A stretch of DNA of 8,074 nucleotides from Candidatus Altimarinota bacterium (GTDB lineage: Bacteria; Patescibacteriota; Gracilibacteria; RBG-16-42-10), in NCBI GenBank assembly GCA_017984655.1, contig JAGNZB010000053.1, forward strand, positions 1-8,074, written 5' to 3'. How positions within the stretch are numbered: the stretch's first letter is position 1; the number at the start of each line of letters is the position of its first letter. Below the pieces are notes generated by a model. It was given only the letters and a program-made list of their open reading frames with translations. It did not search any database and was not told the DNA's origin. Position numbers and translations under genes: made by a program. Below, piece after piece: positions 5,911 to 8,074 of the stretch.

Positions 5911-5931
5911 TGGTAAACTTAGCGTTTACCA
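5911..5931 (-). repeat. 8-bp inverted repeat with a stop codon in its loop
   Basis: TGGTAAAC (5911-5918) and GTTTACCA (5924-5931) flank a five-base loop that holds the TAA stop codon (5921-5919) of the minus-strand Asn/Gln-rich gene. The mRNA would pair across the end of the coding sequence, so the last codons are constrained by structure. Confidence 0.6.
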
Positions 5932-6146
5932 TCACTGCTCTGATTTCTCTTATTGCCATCATCGCGATTGACGCGTTGGTTTCTTTCTGCGGGATTTTGG
6001 TTGCTGCTGCCTTGTTGAGATTGATAATCTTTGCCTTGTTGTCTGTTTGAGCTTTGGCCAGAATTCTGGTTAGAGATTGAGCCAGATCTGTTATTGGTGC
6101 CATTCGTATTCCTGCTTTGACTGTCTCTATTCATTTGATTATTCAT
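5919..6146 (-). CDS. Asn/Gln/Ser/Arg-rich, predicted disordered 75-aa protein
   Basis: I do not recognise a family. The protein begins MNNQMNRDSQSRNTNGTNNR and continues with SNQNSG, SSNRQQGKDY, QSQQGSSNQN and RNQRVNRDDGNKRNQ. By my count 16 Asn and 12 Gln make up over a third of it, with many Ser, Arg and Gly and almost no hydrophobic residues, so it should be soluble and disordered. Such composition is seen in hydrophilic stress or phase-separating proteins, but that is only an analogy. Support as a gene: TTAAC 10 bases before the ATG (6161-6157), a candidate promoter (TTGACA, 17 bases, TATCAA) about 54 bases further up, and a minus-oriented terminator downstream. The opposite strand also has an open frame (5808-6050) encoding a hydrophobic peptide, expected as the antisense of Asn/Gln codons. 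One of the two may be false; I favour this one. Confidence 0.6.
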   Translation of the reverse strand: MNNQMNRDSQSRNTNGTNNRSGSISNQNSGQSSNRQQGKDYQSQQGSSNQNPAERNQRVNRDDGNKRNQSSDGKR

Positions 6147-6206
6147 ATAATAGATAGTTAAAGATGGAGATGTGGAACCGATTCCTGTACTCTAGAGTCA
6201 TCTTTC

Positions 6207-6235
6207 TTGATACGCCCCTTCGTTTTGTTTGTCAA
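6207..6235 (-). promoter_or_regulatory. Candidate sigma-70-type promoter for the Asn/Gln-rich gene
   Basis: On the minus strand a perfect TTGACA (6235-6230) lies 17 bases from TATCAA (6212-6207, four of six consensus bases). It would give a start near 6200 and a leader of about 54 bases. A 10-bp palindrome ACTCTAGAGT (6189-6198) sits at the predicted start and could be an operator. Confidence 0.45.
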
Positions 6236-6337
6236 ATATCCTGATTCTCTGCTGGGGAAGTTCTTTGCTTGCTCAAGCTGTTAAATACATGTTTGTTTCT
6301 TCTGGGAAAACTGGCATACTTCTTTGGAATGATTGTC

Positions 6338-7063
6338 ATGTCTATGGATCGAGATATCAAAAAAGAAATTCTGATTGCCTTACTTACGGCGGAACAATTG
6401 CGGTATGGAGATATTCATCCTCATGGTGTTGATAATGACTTGTTCAATTATCATCTCCAGCACTTAGTCAAAAAGGGATTGGTGGAAAAGATTGATAAAA
6501 ATTATCGACTGACTGGGCTTGGTAAGTATGAAGTCGCTGAGCAAAATCCGCTGGGGCCGAATGGTAAATCAGCAGATCAGTTCAAGCTGAATGTTTTGAC
6601 GGTAGTCCTTCGTCAAGTGAACGGTCAGTATGAGATGTTGATGCAAAAAAGAAAACGTCATCCGTTCTACGGTACGGTCAGTGTGATGGGGGGGACGGTC
6701 GAGAAAGGTGAACTCGTGGCCGATGCTGCCAAGCGAAAATTGTTAGAAGAAACAGGTCTTAGTGCTGACTTCAAGCTCTGTGGATTGATGCGTCAGGTGC
6801 ATCTGGATTCACAGGGAGTATTAGTATTGGAAGATATTTTGTTTCATATTTGTTGCACTGATAGTTTTTCTGGAGAACTAAATGAACATCCTGTGTATGG
6901 TGATAATTACTGGTGCTCGCTTGATCAGGCAATTATTGATCATCGTGCGCATCAAGGCACTTTTCAGCTACTGGGGGATTTTCTTAGTATGATTCGAACT
7001 ACAGACTTCCGGGTGTTGCCACTATTTTATTGGGAGCGGAAAAAGATCATCGACAAGTTTTAG
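6338..7063 (+). CDS. Winged-helix / Nudix domain protein
   Basis: A 241-aa protein. Residues 4-70 form a winged-helix-like unit (MDRDIKKEILIALLTAEQLR, then NDLFNYHLQHLVKKGLVEKI and YRLTGLGKYE), as in MarR/PadR-like DNA-binding domains. Residues 84-235 form a Nudix domain, starting LNVLTVVLRQVNGQYEMLMQ. The Nudix box at 119-141 reads G-TVEKG-E-(x7)-RKLLEETGL: G119, E125, R133, E137 and E138 are present, but the usual Glu after Arg is Lys134. That residue is catalytic in MutT, so activity may be reduced and the domain could act as a nucleotide-ligand sensor for the DNA-binding part, by analogy with NrtR. The start is uncertain: ATGs at 6329, 6338 and 6344 and a TTG at 6269 are all in frame; 6338 places the winged helix at the N-terminus. 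Its stop overlaps the convergent oxygenase stop. Confidence 0.85.
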   Translation: MSMDRDIKKEILIALLTAEQLRYGDIHPHGVDNDLFNYHLQHLVKKGLVEKIDKNYRLTGLGKYEVAEQNPLGPNGKSADQFKLNVLTVVLRQVNGQYEMLMQKRKRHPFYGTVSVMGGTVEKGELVADAAKRKLLEETGLSADFKLCGLMRQVHLDSQGVLVLEDILFHICCTDSFSGELNEHPVYGDNYWCSLDQAIIDHRAHQGTFQLLGDFLSMIRTTDFRVLPLFYWERKKIIDKF

Positions 7064-7875
7064 ATCTGACCTCGGGATTGAAATTCTCTAATGTATGCAG
7101 GTGTTACATCATGTGCTGATGCTTGTTCGGGGAAAGTAGCAGTGTCGACAAAGGGGACAAATACGACAACAGAAATGCGATTGTCGATAGTATTTGGTTG
7201 CTGTTGAATGACCCGATGCCAAGTCCGTTGTAGTTTGCCAGCAGTGGCTACTTCAAATTGGTATCCAGTAAAAACGATCGTGTTTTTGTTGTTCAAAGGT
7301 GCTTCAATCCACTGTCCAGAAAGATCAAATAATTCTAAGCCTGGCCGACTCTCGTAGAGATGCAGGGTAAATCCTGACCGATCAGCGTGAGCTGCTGCTA
7401 GTATCGGATCGTTTGGCTCTGGTGTGTAGTGACAGAATCGAATCACCACCAGATCGCGACCTTTAGCCAGTTCTGCAGGTAATCCTGGTACATGTTTTGC
7501 TAAGTCCTTGCCAATCACCTCGATCAAGTTCATCACTGCTGGGTGGAGTTGGTCTATGAACTGATACAGTGCTTTGAGTGTGTGGTGTTCTTCGACGATT
7601 TTTTCTAAGTTGTAGTGTCTGAGTAGTGCTCGATAATTACTGTGGAAGTGAAAGTTTTCCTTGTTGTCACGTTTTTTGATTGGATCTGGTTTGCGTCTTT
7701 TGTAACCAGGATCTTGCCAAAGGCTCTGGTGATCGGGGAAGGCGAATAGCTCTTTGATCTCTGATCGTAACTGACAAAACTGTCGCCATGTTCTCATCTG
7801 TGCCATCAGTGCACACATCTCAGGAGGATAAGGAACGTCAGCAAACAGCTTCGTTTTAAGTTGCTCAAAATACAT
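7060..7875 (-). CDS. 2OG-Fe(II) oxygenase, isopenicillin-N-synthase-like
   Basis: A 271-aa protein with the double-stranded beta-helix core of the Fe(II)/2-oxoglutarate dioxygenases. The iron triad is visible as H163-A-D165 (AAHADRSGFTLHLYESRPGL) and H220 (RTWHRV). The 2OG-carboxylate pair R233-x-S235 (NRISVVVFVPF) sits where the isopenicillin-N-synthase/2OG-FeII_Oxy family has its RxS. The PGLELFD and W-I-x-A-P turns between them also fit. The N-terminal 130 residues are helical and Lys/His-rich (RKPDPIKKRDNKENFHFHSN) and poorly conserved to my eye, so substrate is unknown; hydroxylation of a small molecule or peptide is the general expectation and it needs oxygen. The ATG at 7875 is supported by TTAAT at 7888-7884. 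The stop overlaps the Nudix stop by four bases. Repeat copy C starts 73 bases upstream. Confidence 0.85.
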   Translation of the reverse strand: MYFEQLKTKLFADVPYPPEMCALMAQMRTWRQFCQLRSEIKELFAFPDHQSLWQDPGYKRRKPDPIKKRDNKENFHFHSNYRALLRHYNLEKIVEEHHTLKALYQFIDQLHPAVMNLIEVIGKDLAKHVPGLPAELAKGRDLVVIRFCHYTPEPNDPILAAAHADRSGFTLHLYESRPGLELFDLSGQWIEAPLNNKNTIVFTGYQFEVATAGKLQRTWHRVIQQQPNTIDNRISVVVFVPFVDTATFPEQASAHDVTPAYIREFQSRGQI

Positions 7876-7948
7876 GGATAGAAATTAACTGAGCGTACGA
7901 TAATGAGAGTTGGTTTTTGGAAATACCGAGGACGAGCTCAGTAGAAAG

Positions 7949-8074
7949 AATTACAAATTATAAATTACAAATTACAAATGAGGCTTGGGGCTTGAGAGTA
8001 GCTTTGTTGGTTTGCAGTACTTGCCGGGATACTCGGCAGGGTCCTTCGCGATGCTCAGGATGGGTTTAATGCTC
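7949..8074 (+). repeat. Composite inverted-repeat element, copy C (cut by window end)
   Basis: Starts with the same heptamer array as copy B: the first 31 bases (7949-7979) are identical to 5440-5470. It continues with GAGGCTTGGGGCTTGAG and TTTGCAGTA, which align with copy B read on the minus strand. A 9-bp hairpin around ATA (8020-8040) and GGTCCTTCGCGATGCTCAGG follow. It shares with copy B a stretch of about 100 bases lacking from copy A. A consensus TATAAT faces the oxygenase gene (minus strand, 7962-7957), about 80 bases from its ATG. Confidence 0.8.

Noticed and set aside
5808..6050. Plus-strand 80-aa hydrophobic ORF
   Set aside because: Its hydrophobic run is the antisense of Asn/Gln codons of the minus gene; its start lies inside a long inverted repeat and it has no start motif. 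Kept only as an alternative in the findings.

Overview
The window looks like bacterial chromosome with moderate GC, short intergenic gaps and several very small genes. It reads like a Candidate Phyla Radiation (Patescibacteria) genome or a similar lineage. That placement is an inference from three things: most start codons lack a Shine-Dalgarno sequence, the gaps carry dispersed AT-rich composite repeats, and a winged-helix/Nudix fusion of a kind I associate with these bacteria is present. No rRNA or universal marker gene is here to settle it.

Layout. The 3' end of a GT4 glycosyltransferase (1-450) is followed by composite repeat copy A (455-771). A minus-strand cluster then runs from about 3000 down to 772: a YtxH-like protein, a bidirectional-looking terminator, a 49-aa Lmo0937-type membrane peptide, a YvlD/phage-holin-4-like membrane protein, a glycine-rich general-stress protein and a hemerythrin-domain protein. 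A 348-base non-coding region separates this from a plus-strand pair: an FAD oxidoreductase with a C-terminal Rieske domain (3333-4844), overlapping by ATGA with mscL (4841-5254). Immediately behind mscL, with abutting stop codons, lies a convergent 56-aa basic protein (5255-5425). Repeat copy B starts 14 bases beyond its start codon. Next come a strongly structured stretch (5769-5931), a divergent pair (a minus-strand Asn/Gln-rich 75-aa protein and a plus-strand winged-helix/Nudix protein), and a minus-strand 2OG-Fe(II) oxygenase-like gene whose stop overlaps the Nudix stop. Repeat copy C begins upstream of the oxygenase and runs off the window.

How the genes fit together. Most genes are of types seen in bacterial envelope, osmotic or general stress sets: MscL relieves hypo-osmotic shock, and the YtxH, Lmo0937, YvlD-like and general-stress proteins are small membrane or stress proteins. 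Three unrelated families here use iron with oxygen or redox chemistry (hemerythrin, Rieske/FAD, 2OG oxygenase), which suggests regular contact with oxygen. The best candidates for something undescribed are the nested inverted-repeat element present three times in 8 kb, a TTAA(C) motif 7-10 bases before eight of the start codons, and the row of hairpins around 5769-5931.
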